Part shown: in pieces, positions 1 through 9,326 of the stretch
Numbering within the stretch: the stretch's first letter is position 1
How the letters are laid out: every line of letters begins with the position of its first letter
Assembly: GCA_943330745.2 (NCBI GenBank)
Contig: CALQIX020000016.1
Location: 20,374-84,373, forward strand
DNA: 64,000 nucleotides
Direction of reading: 5' to 3'
DNA from: Lishizhenia tianjinensis
GTDB taxonomy: Bacteria; Bacteroidota; Bacteroidia; Flavobacteriales_D; Crocinitomicaceae
The notes under the pieces: generated by a model
Seen by the model: the letters and a program-made list of their open reading frames with translations, nothing else
Databases searched by the model: none
What the model was told of the DNA's origin: nothing
Translations under genes and position numbers: made by a program

Positions 1-39
1 AAACTGTCAGTATGTCACGCGTACTGACAGTTTTTTTTT
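1..39 (+). terminator. Strong hairpin with T-tract before groES (terminator and/or heat-shock operator)
   Basis: A perfect 12-bp inverted repeat, AAACTGTCAGTA (1-12) and TACTGACAGTTT (22-33), encloses a 9-nt loop and runs into nine T residues (31-39). The shape is that of an intrinsic terminator for a gene left of the window. The 12-N9-12 geometry also resembles a dimeric repressor operator, and the left arm holds CTGTCA-N3-TGTCA, which recurs as CTGACA-N3-TGTCG before grpE. The terminator role is a shape-based call; the operator role is inference. Confidence 0.65.
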
Positions 40-123
40 GCTTTAACGCAATATTGTCGCGAAAAGTTGAATGGCATAAAATTCGACAAATCCAAAACAA
101 CTATTAAAAATTAATATTTATTT

Positions 124-402
124 ATGTCAGTAAAATTCAAACCTTTGGCAGACCGAGTTCTGATTGAAGCGGCGCCAGCAGAACAAAAAACAGCAAGTGG
201 TATCTTCATTCCTGACACTGCAAAGGAAAAACCTTTAAATGGAACTGTTGTAGCAATGGGTACAGGTAAAAAAGATGAGCCAATGACCGTTAAGGTAGGT
301 GATTCTGTCTTGTATGGTCAATATTCTGGTACAGAAATCAAAATTGATGGCAAATCATATTTGATTATGAAAGAAGCCGATATTTATGGAGTATTTAATT
401 AA
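124..402 (+). CDS. groS: Co-chaperonin GroES (Hsp10)
   Basis: This 92-residue protein has the usual GroES length. It carries the typical N-terminal [11 protein letters not shown] segment, a mobile loop around residues 17-32 ([11 protein letters not shown]), and the C-terminal beta strand region. GroES forms a heptameric lid on the GroEL ring in the cytoplasm and closes the folding chamber during the ATP cycle. It lies 22 nt upstream of groEL, so the two are almost surely one operon. No clear TANNTTTG box is seen directly upstream. The 5' region from base 1 holds the 12-bp inverted repeat described separately, which may link the operon to heat-shock control. Identification is secure. Confidence 0.97.
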   Translation: MSVKFKPLADRVLIEAAPAEQKTASGIFIPDTAKEKPLNGTVVAMGTGKKDEPMTVKVGDSVLYGQYSGTEIKIDGKSYLIMKEADIYGVFN

Positions 403-406
403 TTAA

Positions 407-2062
<1,656 letters not shown>

Positions 2063-2074
2063 TTTTGGATTTAC

Positions 2075-2100
2075 AAGAGTCTACTTCGGTTGACTCTTTT
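2075..2100 (+). terminator. groESL terminator
   Basis: AAGAGTC (2075-2081) pairs with GACTCTT (2092-2098) around a TTCG tetraloop, with an inner AC/GT pair and one T/T mismatch, and runs into TT-CCG-TTTTT. It begins 13 nt after the groEL stop codon. UUCG-type loops are favoured in strong hairpins. Confidence 0.75.
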
Positions 2101-2153
2101 CCGTTTTTCTCTTCCCGATTTATTTCGGATAGAAAAAAACGTCACTATATATG

Positions 2154-2187
2154 AAAGGGCTGACTTGTAAAAGGCAGTCCTTTTTTT
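2154..2187 (+). terminator. Second intrinsic terminator downstream of groEL
   Basis: AAAGGGCTG (2154-2162) pairs with CAGTCCTTT (2175-2183), with one G-U wobble, and is followed by a run of seven T (2181-2187). It probably backs up the first groESL hairpin. Confidence 0.65.
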
Positions 2188-2364
2188 GTTTATTAGGAGA
2201 TTCATTATTAGTTGTGATTTTAAAAATATGTGCTGAAAAAAAAACTAATTCGTTTATTTTAAATAGGATGCAACGAATGAATTATGTTTTATTCAAAATT
2301 CGATAACCCTGCTTGTTAAAAAGCAATTAACTATTTTCGTAATAATTAATGCGATTATGTTTTG

Positions 2365-2372
2365 TATATTTG
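2365..2372 (+). promoter_or_regulatory. Promoter -7 box for mntA-hepT
   Basis: TATATTTG matches the Bacteroidota -7 consensus TANNTTTG exactly and lies only 12 nt before the mntA start codon. The transcript would therefore have a very short or absent leader. No good -33 TTTG is visible at the usual spacing. Confidence 0.5.
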
Positions 2373-2384
2373 GTATTGTAAAAC

Positions 2385-2681
2385 ATGACAACGAAAGATA
2401 AAATATTAAAAATCCTTAAATCGAATAAATCGAATTTGTCAAAGTTTGGTATTTCAAAAGTCGGATTGTTTGGTTCATATATTCGAAATGAACAATGCCA
2501 AGAAAGTGATATTGATTTGTTGATAGAATTTGAACCTGAAAAGGAGAACTATGACAATTTTATGGCAGTTTATGATTTTTTTGAGAACTTATTTCAATAT
2601 GAAAAAATAGAAATTGTTACAAAAAATGGCTTAAGTCCGTACATCGGTCCAAAAATTTTAAGTGAGGTACAATATGTCTAA
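2385..2681 (+). CDS. mntA: MntA-type nucleotidyltransferase antitoxin
   Basis: This 98-residue minimal nucleotidyltransferase has the active-site pattern GSX10DXD: G30-S31 and D42/D44 within SDIDLLIEF. In characterised MntA/HepT pairs, MntA adds AMP groups to a tyrosine of the partner HEPN toxin and silences it. The downstream gene overlaps by 8 nt and is exactly such a HEPN protein, which supports the call. The pair stands alone between the groESL terminators and a secreted DUF6624 gene. The assignment to the MntA/HepT type II/VII class is by motif and neighbour; activity is inferred. Confidence 0.88.
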   Translation: MTTKDKILKILKSNKSNLSKFGISKVGLFGSYIRNEQCQESDIDLLIEFEPEKENYDNFMAVYDFFENLFQYEKIEIVTKNGLSPYIGPKILSEVQYV

Positions 2682-3012
2682 GGATCCTAAAGAATATTTG
2701 CGTCATATTCAAGATGAATGTCAATTTTTAGTTTCTGTAACGAATAATTTGACATATAGTAATTTTATTCAAGATGAAACTTTAAAACGCGCAGTAGTTA
2801 GAAGTCTCGAAATTATTGGTGAGGCAACAAAAAAGATATCGGCTGATTTTAAAGTTAAATGGACTTTAATTGAATGGAAAAATATGGCAGGTATGAGAGA
2901 TAGATTAATTCATGACTATATAGGAGTCAATTATACTATAGTTTGGGATGTCGTAATTAATAAAATTCCTCCCGTTTTTAGTCAGATTTCCGAATATTTA
3001 TCTGAAGAATAA
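2674..3012 (+). CDS. hepT: HepT-type HEPN toxin (DUF86 family RNase)
   Basis: The 112-residue all-helical protein carries the HepT motif RX4HXY at R75, H80 and Y82 (RDRLIHDY). In this family the Arg and His form the RNase site and the Tyr is the target of AMPylation by MntA. I start it at the ATG at 2674, giving MSKDPKEY and an 8-nt overlap with mntA; an ATG four codons upstream (2662) is possible but less like the family. Translational coupling to mntA fits a toxin-antitoxin pair. All three key residues are present, so the toxin looks intact. Substrate RNA cannot be read from the sequence. Confidence 0.88.
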   Translation: MSKDPKEYLRHIQDECQFLVSVTNNLTYSNFIQDETLKRAVVRSLEIIGEATKKISADFKVKWTLIEWKNMAGMRDRLIHDYIGVNYTIVWDVVINKIPPVFSQISEYLSEE

Positions 3013-3041
3013 CCTTTATAGTCATTTTCATTAATCAACAA

Positions 3042-3689
3042 ATGAAATATATTATCACATATTTGAGTGTTTGTTTTATTAGTTTGTGCCTTCATGGACA
3101 GATTAATCTAGAATTAAAAATGAAACTAGATAGTATTCAAAATTTAGATCAAGCAATAAGAATAGAGGTGCGTAATGTGATGTCAAACACAGAATATTTG
3201 GATTCATTAAGTCAAACAAACGGCTTTGTCTTGTCGGATTATGTAAAGAACTTAATGTTAAAACAAGAATCATTTGATAGGGCGAATTTAATTTTCATTG
3301 ATTCAATAGTTAATAAATTTGGTTACCCAGGAAAAAGTATGGTTGGCGAATCGACGGCCCAAATAGCTTGGTTGATTATTCAGCATTCCTACAACATTGA
3401 CGACTATTACAAAGTAATACTTAAAGCATCAAAAAAAGGGGAGATTCCAGATAGTCTATTCGCAAAAACTAAAGACCGATGTCGAATAAACCATGGTAAA
3501 AAGCAAATATATGGGACACAGACTGAATGTTTTCCTAACCATGCAGGAAGTTTTGATTGTTATATTTCTCCTATTCAAAACACAATAAAGGTAAATAAAC
3601 GCAGAAAAAAAGTTGGATTCTATACAACCATCGAGGAATATGCACAAATGAATGGGTATCGCATAAGAAATAAAAATAACAGAAAATAA
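3042..3689 (+). CDS. Secreted DUF6624 family protein
   Basis: The 215-residue protein starts with a signal peptide (residues 1 to about 19, ending near LCLHGQ). The body resembles the DUF6624 family: a helical region, then an AWLIIQH segment near residue 110, and the hallmark KKQIYGTQ near residue 160 preceded by a short KDRCRINHG stretch. Function of this family is unknown to me. It lies 29 nt after hepT in the same direction and could be co-transcribed, but a link to the toxin-antitoxin pair is not established. The C-terminus is rich in Lys/Arg (KVNKRRKKVGF and RIRNKNNRK). Confidence 0.72.
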   Translation: MKYIITYLSVCFISLCLHGQINLELKMKLDSIQNLDQAIRIEVRNVMSNTEYLDSLSQTNGFVLSDYVKNLMLKQESFDRANLIFIDSIVNKFGYPGKSMVGESTAQIAWLIIQHSYNIDDYYKVILKASKKGEIPDSLFAKTKDRCRINHGKKQIYGTQTECFPNHAGSFDCYISPIQNTIKVNKRRKKVGFYTTIEEYAQMNGYRIRNKNNRK

Positions 3690-3734
3690 TCGCCACTCCC
3701 GCTCATCTATTTTTAAACCGTTATTAACAAAAAA

Positions 3735-3761
3735 AACAGGCAATCATTATAATTGCCTGTT
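3735..3761 (-). terminator. Terminator of the DUF4139 gene
   Basis: A perfect 10-bp stem (AACAGGCAAT at 3735-3744, ATTGCCTGTT at 3752-3761) with a 7-nt loop sits between convergent genes. The A-run at 3729-3736 becomes a T-run on the minus strand, so it best serves the minus-strand gene ending at 3785. Confidence 0.72.
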
Positions 3762-3784
3762 CATTAAATCCTTAAATCAACTTG

Positions 3785-5473
3785 TTAATTCAGAACTATC
3801 TGCTTGTCTTTCGGATGTTTTACTTTATATCCAAAATCTAAAATTTTAGAATCTTTGGATTTCAAATCAAAACGCCATTCCACAATCCCAGTGCGTTCCT
3901 CAATTGTTCCTCCTGATAAAGCAAGAGCTTCAATCGTAATCTCTCCATTTTGAGTGATTGGAATTTGATCTAAAACAACGATTTCAATTGGTGTAGCTTT
4001 TAAGTTTTTAATCTCAATCGTGTATTTCATTGTTTTTTCTATTTTGTCGTTCAAGATTTTATCCTTTGAATCCTTTTTCAAAAGTGTTCTTTTCGTTACA
4101 ATGTTTGGATCTTTCCCTAGACTCAAAGAAAGCGTGTCATCAATAGTTGTGGGATCGATGTATGTTTCTCCAACATAAGAACCATCGGTGAAAATATTTG
4201 CTTTTGCAGGAACTAATCCTAGCTCATCCAATTTTGATAACTCTGCCACCAAATAAACTGCTTGATCCAGTTTAGGTATTGTAAAATACTTGAATTTCAC
4301 ATCTAAATCCGCATTTTTAATTAACACCATGTGTTGCTCGTTGTTTGAAGGAATCGTGTAAGGCAAGTCAATTTTGAATTCTGCCGATGTTAAATTTCGC
4401 ACAACCGTTGTAAAATCTGCTGAAGTAAAAGCATCTTTTTCTAAAAGATCTTCATTAGTTCTGGATATTGAATTAGAAAAAACCATTTGCTCACTCAACT
4501 CTTTCTTCATCATAGCCGGTGCATTTCCTTGATTGTAGTTAACATTTTGATTTCTATAGGCATAGTAATCAATATACCATGGATGCAATGTTGGTTTTGT
4601 TTTGTTTTGGTATGGATTGTTGGTTGATATTGTCAGTTTCACATCTTTCCATTCCAATCCAGTATTTTGAAAAACTTGAGCTTTGTAATTCAAGTTCATT
4701 TTGTTTGTTCCAATATCTGTTCGCAAGTCGTAAAGTGGAACCCAGCCTGCATTGGAAACCAAATAGGATAAATTAATTTTTCCAACAACATTTTCTTTTG
4801 TGGTTAGTGTAACGATAATTCGATGAATGGGAGCATATTTATTTGGATCTTCTCCGTTGTTTCTATCAAAATTACGCAGCTTCGAAAGTCGATCATCCAT
4901 TAGCGTTTTTTTAGTTTGTTTATCATACAATCTCTTGTTTAGTGCTAATAGTTTTTTATTGATTTCATTCATCTTAAGTGAGTAGAAATCAATAGTTTGT
5001 TTCAGTAAATTGATGGAGTCGTTTACTTTACCTTGTCCGCGCACAGCACCATTAATCGTGATGATATTTTTTGTCGCATTTAACACCGCAATTTCATCTT
5101 GAATTTCTTGGATGTCATACCCCATAGTACGCAATGAGTCTTCTAAAGCCATGATCTCTCGTTTTGTTTTTGCTGTTAGTGCATCGGGTAAAACATTTTC
5201 TGGTTGTGGATAAAAAATAGTATGCTTACTATCCAGAATAATTACATTTCCAGTTGCTTTGACTTGAATACTTTTAGCATCAATATACGGGCTAATTCCT
5301 TCAATGATTACTTCTGTATTTCCGGGAGAAATAGTGTAATTGGCTTTGTGGTATAGTTGGGCACCTTGAGCAAACACCGTTACGTCACTTAAAGTTGATT
5401 TAACAATGGTTTTATCGGTTGCATTTGCATTTAAGGTTAACACCGCCGATAATACTAAAAGAATTTTTTTCAT
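3785..5473 (-). CDS. DUF4139 domain-containing secreted protein (mucoidy-inhibitor-A-like)
   Basis: The chosen start at 5473 gives a 562-residue protein with a clear signal peptide (MKKILLVLSAVLTLNANA). The frame is open for 25 codons more, but that extension would overlap a TANNTTTG promoter box and lacks a signal sequence. After the signal comes a DUF4140-like N-terminal part (SDVTVFAQGAQLY), a helical coiled-coil region around residues 110-200, and a C-terminal DUF4139 beta-rich part. Proteins of this type are exported and widespread in Bacteroidota; their biochemical role is not known. It is a single-gene unit with its own terminator. Confidence 0.82.
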   Translation of the reverse strand: MKKILLVLSAVLTLNANATDKTIVKSTLSDVTVFAQGAQLYHKANYTISPGNTEVIIEGISPYIDAKSIQVKATGNVIILDSKHTIFYPQPENVLPDALTAKTKREIMALEDSLRTMGYDIQEIQDEIAVLNATKNIITINGAVRGQGKVNDSINLLKQTIDFYSLKMNEINKKLLALNKRLYDKQTKKTLMDDRLSKLRNFDRNNGEDPNKYAPIHRIIVTLTTKENVVGKINLSYLVSNAGWVPLYDLRTDIGTNKMNLNYKAQVFQNTGLEWKDVKLTISTNNPYQNKTKPTLHPWYIDYYAYRNQNVNYNQGNAPAMMKKELSEQMVFSNSISRTNEDLLEKDAFTSADFTTVVRNLTSAEFKIDLPYTIPSNNEQHMVLIKNADLDVKFKYFTIPKLDQAVYLVAELSKLDELGLVPAKANIFTDGSYVGETYIDPTTIDDTLSLSLGKDPNIVTKRTLLKKDSKDKILNDKIEKTMKYTIEIKNLKATPIEIVVLDQIPITQNGEITIEALALSGGTIEERTGIVEWRFDLKSKDSKILDFGYKVKHPKDKQIVLN

Positions 5474-5545
5474 AAAATTTAATTTTGGTTTAGGTTCATC
5501 CATGACAGATAACACGAGAACATACATATTGAGGCTTAAAACGTT

Positions 5546-5553
5546 CAAAAATA
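5546..5553 (-). promoter_or_regulatory. Promoter -7 box for the DUF4139 gene
   Basis: On the minus strand this reads TATTTTTG, matching TANNTTTG. It lies 73 nt upstream of the chosen start codon at 5473 and overlaps the first codons of the longer alternative frame, which argues against that longer start. Confidence 0.45.
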
Positions 5554-5570
5554 GGGATGAAAAAAGCGAA

Positions 5571-6296
5571 TTATTTCTTAGTTGTCAGATAATCAATTAC
5601 TTCTGCAGCTCCAAAAAGTCCAAAAAGAGCAGGCATATAACTAATTGTCCCGTAGAATGATTTCTTGAAATTCAGACCATTGGTCATTTTTAATGAATTT
5701 TTATCTTGGATTTCAGATGAATATACGGCGGTAATACCTCTAAAAGACATTTCTTTACTTCTCATGCGCTTTTTGATATGAGCACCTAATTTACAATTTG
5801 AGACATTTTCGAGATTAGTAACTTGAACTTTGGATGGATCTTTTTTTCCGCCCGCTCCTAAATGAGTTATTATTTTGATTTTAAGTCTCTTACATGCTGT
5901 TATCCATTCTAATTTAGGCGAAACAGAATCAATGCAATCCATGACGTAATCTGGTTTATATTCTTCAAGAATCTTCCAAACACGTTCGGGCATTACAAAT
6001 TCATCAAGTATATTTAATTTTATTTCGGAATTAATATCTATTAAACGTTCTGCTAATATCGAAGTTTTACTTTTCCCAATGGTTGAATCTAAGGCCGTTA
6101 ATTGTCTGTTTTTATTAGTCGGATCAAAAACGTCCCCATCAATAATTGTCATGGTTCCAACGCCTGCTCGCGCAATGAATTCAGCAGCAAATGAACCAAT
6201 CCCTCCTAATCCAACAACCAATACATGTGCTTTTTGAAGTTTTTCAATATTTTCTGCTCCTACCAATAATTCGGAACGCTCTAACCAATGTGCCAT
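5571..6296 (-). CDS. tcdA: tRNA threonylcarbamoyladenosine dehydratase (TcdA/CsdL family)
   Basis: This 241-residue ThiF/E1-like enzyme starts at MAHWLERSELL; a 9-codon longer frame to 6323 is less typical. It shows the nucleotide-binding glycine loop VVGLGGIGS (about residues 27-35), the acidic IIDGD turn (51-55), and the NKNRQL motif (61-66) that contacts ATP in E1-like proteins. TcdA uses ATP to cyclise t6A at tRNA position 37 into ct6A. The t6A synthase gene tsaD is also in this window (27 kb). The final helix (FGAAEVIDYL) fits membrane or dimer association seen in the family. Confidence 0.92.
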   Translation of the reverse strand: MAHWLERSELLVGAENIEKLQKAHVLVVGLGGIGSFAAEFIARAGVGTMTIIDGDVFDPTNKNRQLTALDSTIGKSKTSILAERLIDINSEIKLNILDEFVMPERVWKILEEYKPDYVMDCIDSVSPKLEWITACKRLKIKIITHLGAGGKKDPSKVQVTNLENVSNCKLGAHIKKRMRSKEMSFRGITAVYSSEIQDKNSLKMTNGLNFKKSFYGTISYMPALFGLFGAAEVIDYLTTKK

Positions 6297-6351
6297 TTTG
6301 AGTGAATTGAGAACAATTTGCAAAAAGTAATTTCGGATTGCAAAAATACTG

Positions 6352-6359
6352 TATATTTG
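6352..6359 (+). promoter_or_regulatory. Promoter -7 box for the 6379 gene
   Basis: TATATTTG matches TANNTTTG exactly and ends 19 nt before the ATG at 6379. A TTTC at 6331-6334 is the nearest -33-like sequence (17-nt spacer). Confidence 0.5.
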
Positions 6360-6378
6360 CAGTTAAAATTAATAACAT

Positions 6379-7254
6379 ATGAAATACATACTTTTCACTT
6401 TAACAATGTTTATTTGTTGTTTATCATTTTCTCAAAATGGGATTCTATATATCGATACAAATTCTACTCTTTTCAAAAGCGATATGGATGCGTTTCTGAA
6501 CGAAAACAGTCCCCAATCACTCATAAATTTTTTAAAAAAAGAATTAAGAAGATCAGAAATTTCAGGTGAAACTGAGGCAGTATTTGTGTTTGATTTTAAT
6601 GGATTTTCTGATGGTTTTCCTGATGAATTTGGTATTGACTTGGAATCAGAAAAAGAAGGTGTTGGAAAAATAAAAGGTGTTCTTCAAGTTGCAGGTTTAG
6701 ACCCGAAGTTTTTAAGTGATGTTGTAGGTGATACAAGTTCATTTGAAGTAAAATCGCACTATGATTGTTTGACAAAATTTGACGGAACAATATATTGTAA
6801 TTCTTACTATTCAATGGATGACATTCAGGGTGTAGTGTTTATAGAGGAGGATTTTTCTCAAGAGAATTTTATTGAAGAAGGAGTGGTGGAAAGTGAGAAT
6901 AATTATTATGAATTCTTTGATGAAAAAAATTTTTACAACAAAACGAGAATTGGGTTTGTTCGTACTTTTAAATTTAAAAATGAATTAAATCCAAATGAAA
7001 TCATAGAAAAAAAATGTATTACATTTTCTATCCCACTTTCTACAATTGAGAACATGGGGTGGAATTACGGCTTTGATAAAATGTATTATAATTATTTCAA
7101 AAAGAAATCGCTAAAACAACAAAAAAAGGACAACTCTGGGAAAGAGTTATTTTTCACGGAGTATAGCAATGTTAAAGAAATCGCCAAAACTTTTTATTAT
7201 TCAACCTCTAAATACAAAGATTTACATTTTGGGATTAAAATATTTCAGTATTAG
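6379..7254 (+). CDS. Secreted protein of unknown function
   Basis: The 291-residue product begins with a signal peptide (MKYILFTLTMFICCLSFSQ, cleavage after about residue 19). I do not recognise the family. The mature part is acidic in its first half, contains two Cys near residues 136 and 148 that could form a disulfide (YDCLTKFDGTIYC) and ends in a basic, aromatic-rich region. A single isolated gene with its own promoter box, it converges on the TatD hydrolase with a 4-nt overlap of stop codons. It may be a lineage-specific exported protein. Confidence 0.65.
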   Translation: MKYILFTLTMFICCLSFSQNGILYIDTNSTLFKSDMDAFLNENSPQSLINFLKKELRRSEISGETEAVFVFDFNGFSDGFPDEFGIDLESEKEGVGKIKGVLQVAGLDPKFLSDVVGDTSSFEVKSHYDCLTKFDGTIYCNSYYSMDDIQGVVFIEEDFSQENFIEEGVVESENNYYEFFDEKNFYNKTRIGFVRTFKFKNELNPNEIIEKKCITFSIPLSTIENMGWNYGFDKMYYNYFKKKSLKQQKKDNSGKELFFTEYSNVKEIAKTFYYSTSKYKDLHFGIKIFQY

Positions 7255-7892
7255 ATTAATTTGTAATAAATTGAGTTGAATATATTATACCAATTACTTA
7301 TTTGTTCTTGTTGAAGTGTTTCAATCGATTGATTTCTTAATTGAGCAACCATTTTATAAATCGTTTCAATTGAAAATGTAGAGGTATCTGTTTCTAGTAA
7401 AAATTGGTCTGATTCAAGATTTACAAGTTCATTTCGAAGATCTTCATTTTTTAAGATTGCTTCGCCAAAACTTGGAATGATATTGTTTTCGATTGTTTGT
7501 TTTAACAAGTTTGCCTTATTGAATCCGTGCCAAATCCAGTGTTGTGTTGGTTTGATTTCTTTTTTTAATTGAAACAATTCATTACTTGCTCGCACGCAAT
7601 GAATGATAATAGGTAGGTTGTATTTCTCTGAAAGTTCAATTTGTTGAATGAATGCTTTTCGTTGAAGTTCAAATTCAGAGGAACACAATTTATCCAAGCC
7701 AATTTCACCAAAAGCCAAGCAAAAGGGATGTTGTAAATCAGTTTCTAGTTCTCGAATTTTCAACTTATAATTTTCATCCACGTTCCACGGATGGATTCCA
7801 CGAGAATGAACAGATTCAACTGATGAATGAGCGTTTAGAATAGAAATAGAATTTCTTTGATGAAAATGGGTATGAATATCAGCAAAAAACAT
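7251..7892 (-). CDS. TatD-family metal-dependent hydrolase
   Basis: The 213-residue protein opens with the metal-binding DIHTHFH motif (residues 5-11). It has the family EIGLDKL segment, a histidine in IIIHCVRAS, a WHGFN motif and the late DTST acid segment. These fit a TIM-barrel amidohydrolase of the TatD type, whose members are Mg2+-dependent DNases or related phosphoesterases in the cytoplasm. It is somewhat shorter than the usual 255-265 residues, as in several Bacteroidota TatD-like proteins. It abuts the CapA-like gene upstream with no gap, suggesting co-transcription. Confidence 0.85.
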   Translation of the reverse strand: MFFADIHTHFHQRNSISILNAHSSVESVHSRGIHPWNVDENYKLKIRELETDLQHPFCLAFGEIGLDKLCSSEFELQRKAFIQQIELSEKYNLPIIIHCVRASNELFQLKKEIKPTQHWIWHGFNKANLLKQTIENNIIPSFGEAILKNEDLRNELVNLESDQFLLETDTSTFSIETIYKMVAQLRNQSIETLQQEQISNWYNIFNSIYYKLI

Positions 7893-9260
7893 TTAGAAAT
7901 TATAATCTCTCAATACCACTTTTTGAATTTCAAGTTTATCTGAATCATTTGCCGGAGTGGGTTGTCTTTCTTCATTCATAAAAGTATATACTGGCTGGAA
8001 TTGAATGATTTTTCCTTTGTAGAAGTAGCATTCCAGGAAAAAAGCTTGTCGCACACCTAATCTGTGAATTTGGTCAAACATAAAATTCCCTAAGCCATAA
8101 AATATCGGTTTTCCTTTGTATAACGCAATTTCCTGAGCTTGATGTGCTTGTGAACCTATGACTACGTCAGCACCAAAATCAATCAGTTTTTGACAAATCT
8201 TCTTTTGATTCGGAGTAGGGGAATAGGAATCGACTTCACCATATTGCACACAGGCCAAAATGTAATCCACTTTTAATTGATTTTTCAAGGAATCAATCAG
8301 TTTTTTTGCTTTGGCTTCAGCATATCTGTTCGAGCCCATTTTTTTATCTGCACATTCACCGCAGGGACAAAGTTCATTGAATCCTATCCAAGCAATTTTT
8401 CGTTTGTCTTTTAATTCAATTACCAATGGTTTATTAGCTTCTGAAGGAGTTGCGCCACCACCGAAGTATTTCATATCGTGGCCCTTATACCATTTTAATG
8501 CGTTCAAATAAGGTTGATCGCCAACATCTAGATTGTGATTACCAGTCAATTCAATAATGTTTGCTTTGATGCGATTAAAAATTTCAAAATGAGCTGTTTT
8601 GGTTGCAAATTTCATTTTCATGGAAGCATATACACACGAATCTTGGTTGCTAACTTCGTTGCTAATATGAACTAGTTCACGATTATTGAAATAGGGAAGA
8701 ATATTGGCTAAATAAAAATCAATACCCTTCGCATCTAATACTATTCCTGTTCTACGTGTAAGTGCTGTAACTCCAGTATGCGTATAGGTTGTAATTTCTT
8801 TTTGATAGTTAAAATCATCAGAATCGTATTTGATCCACAAAGGATATTTCGTTGGATCTTTAAAAAAATTGATTGAATTTACTTTTTTAGCTAAATATCG
8901 TTGATCAACAGAGTCTAATGTAGTGATTACCAAATCTTTTTTACTTTTAAAATTGAACTTCCCCAACTGAATTGATTTTGGCTCTTTGCTCAATTTTAAT
9001 TTTTCCCGGAGTGATTTAGAAATGTCATTTGTACAAGAAATTGAACCGTTTTCCAATTTAATTTTTAGGCTGTCGAGACTAATATCTTCACTTAAATTGA
9101 GGAAGGAACCCATCACTATCAATGGAATACTATCATTTACAGTGTTTTTTGAATCTTTTGAAGTATTTCTAGTTGATTCTGATTTACTTGAAATTGAAAT
9201 AAATGCGGTAACGATTATGGATGATGTAATTCCAATAATAAGTAATGCGAATTTTTTCAT
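7893..9260 (-). CDS. CapA-family (PGA_cap) metallophosphoesterase-like protein, divergent
   Basis: The 455-residue protein has an N-terminal membrane anchor or signal (residues 4-25) and a CapA-like C-terminal two thirds. Visible motifs are NEVS near residue 201, GNHNLD (240-245), and the late GSQAHQAQEIALYKGKPIFYG segment with LGNFMFDQ. CapA proteins are needed for poly-gamma-glutamate capsule export; many homologues have unknown roles. Two features are unusual: the opening metal motif that normally reads GDxML is THTGVTALTRRT here, and an extra domain of about 130 residues precedes it. A Cys pair cluster (CPCGEC, about 298-303) is also notable. The family call is firm; function is not. Confidence 0.78.
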   Translation of the reverse strand: MKKFALLIIGITSSIIVTAFISISSKSESTRNTSKDSKNTVNDSIPLIVMGSFLNLSEDISLDSLKIKLENGSISCTNDISKSLREKLKLSKEPKSIQLGKFNFKSKKDLVITTLDSVDQRYLAKKVNSINFFKDPTKYPLWIKYDSDDFNYQKEITTYTHTGVTALTRRTGIVLDAKGIDFYLANILPYFNNRELVHISNEVSNQDSCVYASMKMKFATKTAHFEIFNRIKANIIELTGNHNLDVGDQPYLNALKWYKGHDMKYFGGGATPSEANKPLVIELKDKRKIAWIGFNELCPCGECADKKMGSNRYAEAKAKKLIDSLKNQLKVDYILACVQYGEVDSYSPTPNQKKICQKLIDFGADVVIGSQAHQAQEIALYKGKPIFYGLGNFMFDQIHRLGVRQAFFLECYFYKGKIIQFQPVYTFMNEERQPTPANDSDKLEIQKVVLRDYNF

Positions 9261-9326
9261 TTTAGCAGAAATAGTGTATTTTCAGGACTTATTTGTTTTT
9301 AGCTTTTTAAAATAATATTAAGATAA

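Larger units (their letters stand above)
2063..2384. other. 322-bp intergenic stretch after groEL
   Basis: This gap holds two intrinsic-terminator-like hairpins (2075-2100 and 2154-2187) and, at its right end, a TATATTTG promoter box for the toxin-antitoxin pair. Between about 2190 and 2360 the DNA is very AT-rich. I see no ORF with coding character, no tRNA and no repeat there. Confidence 0.6.

Noticed and set aside
1..33. CIRCE/HrcA operator
   Set aside because: The 9-nt spacing is the same as in CIRCE, but the arms (AAACTGTCAGTA) share no sequence with TTAGCACTC, and no hrcA is seen next to grpE.
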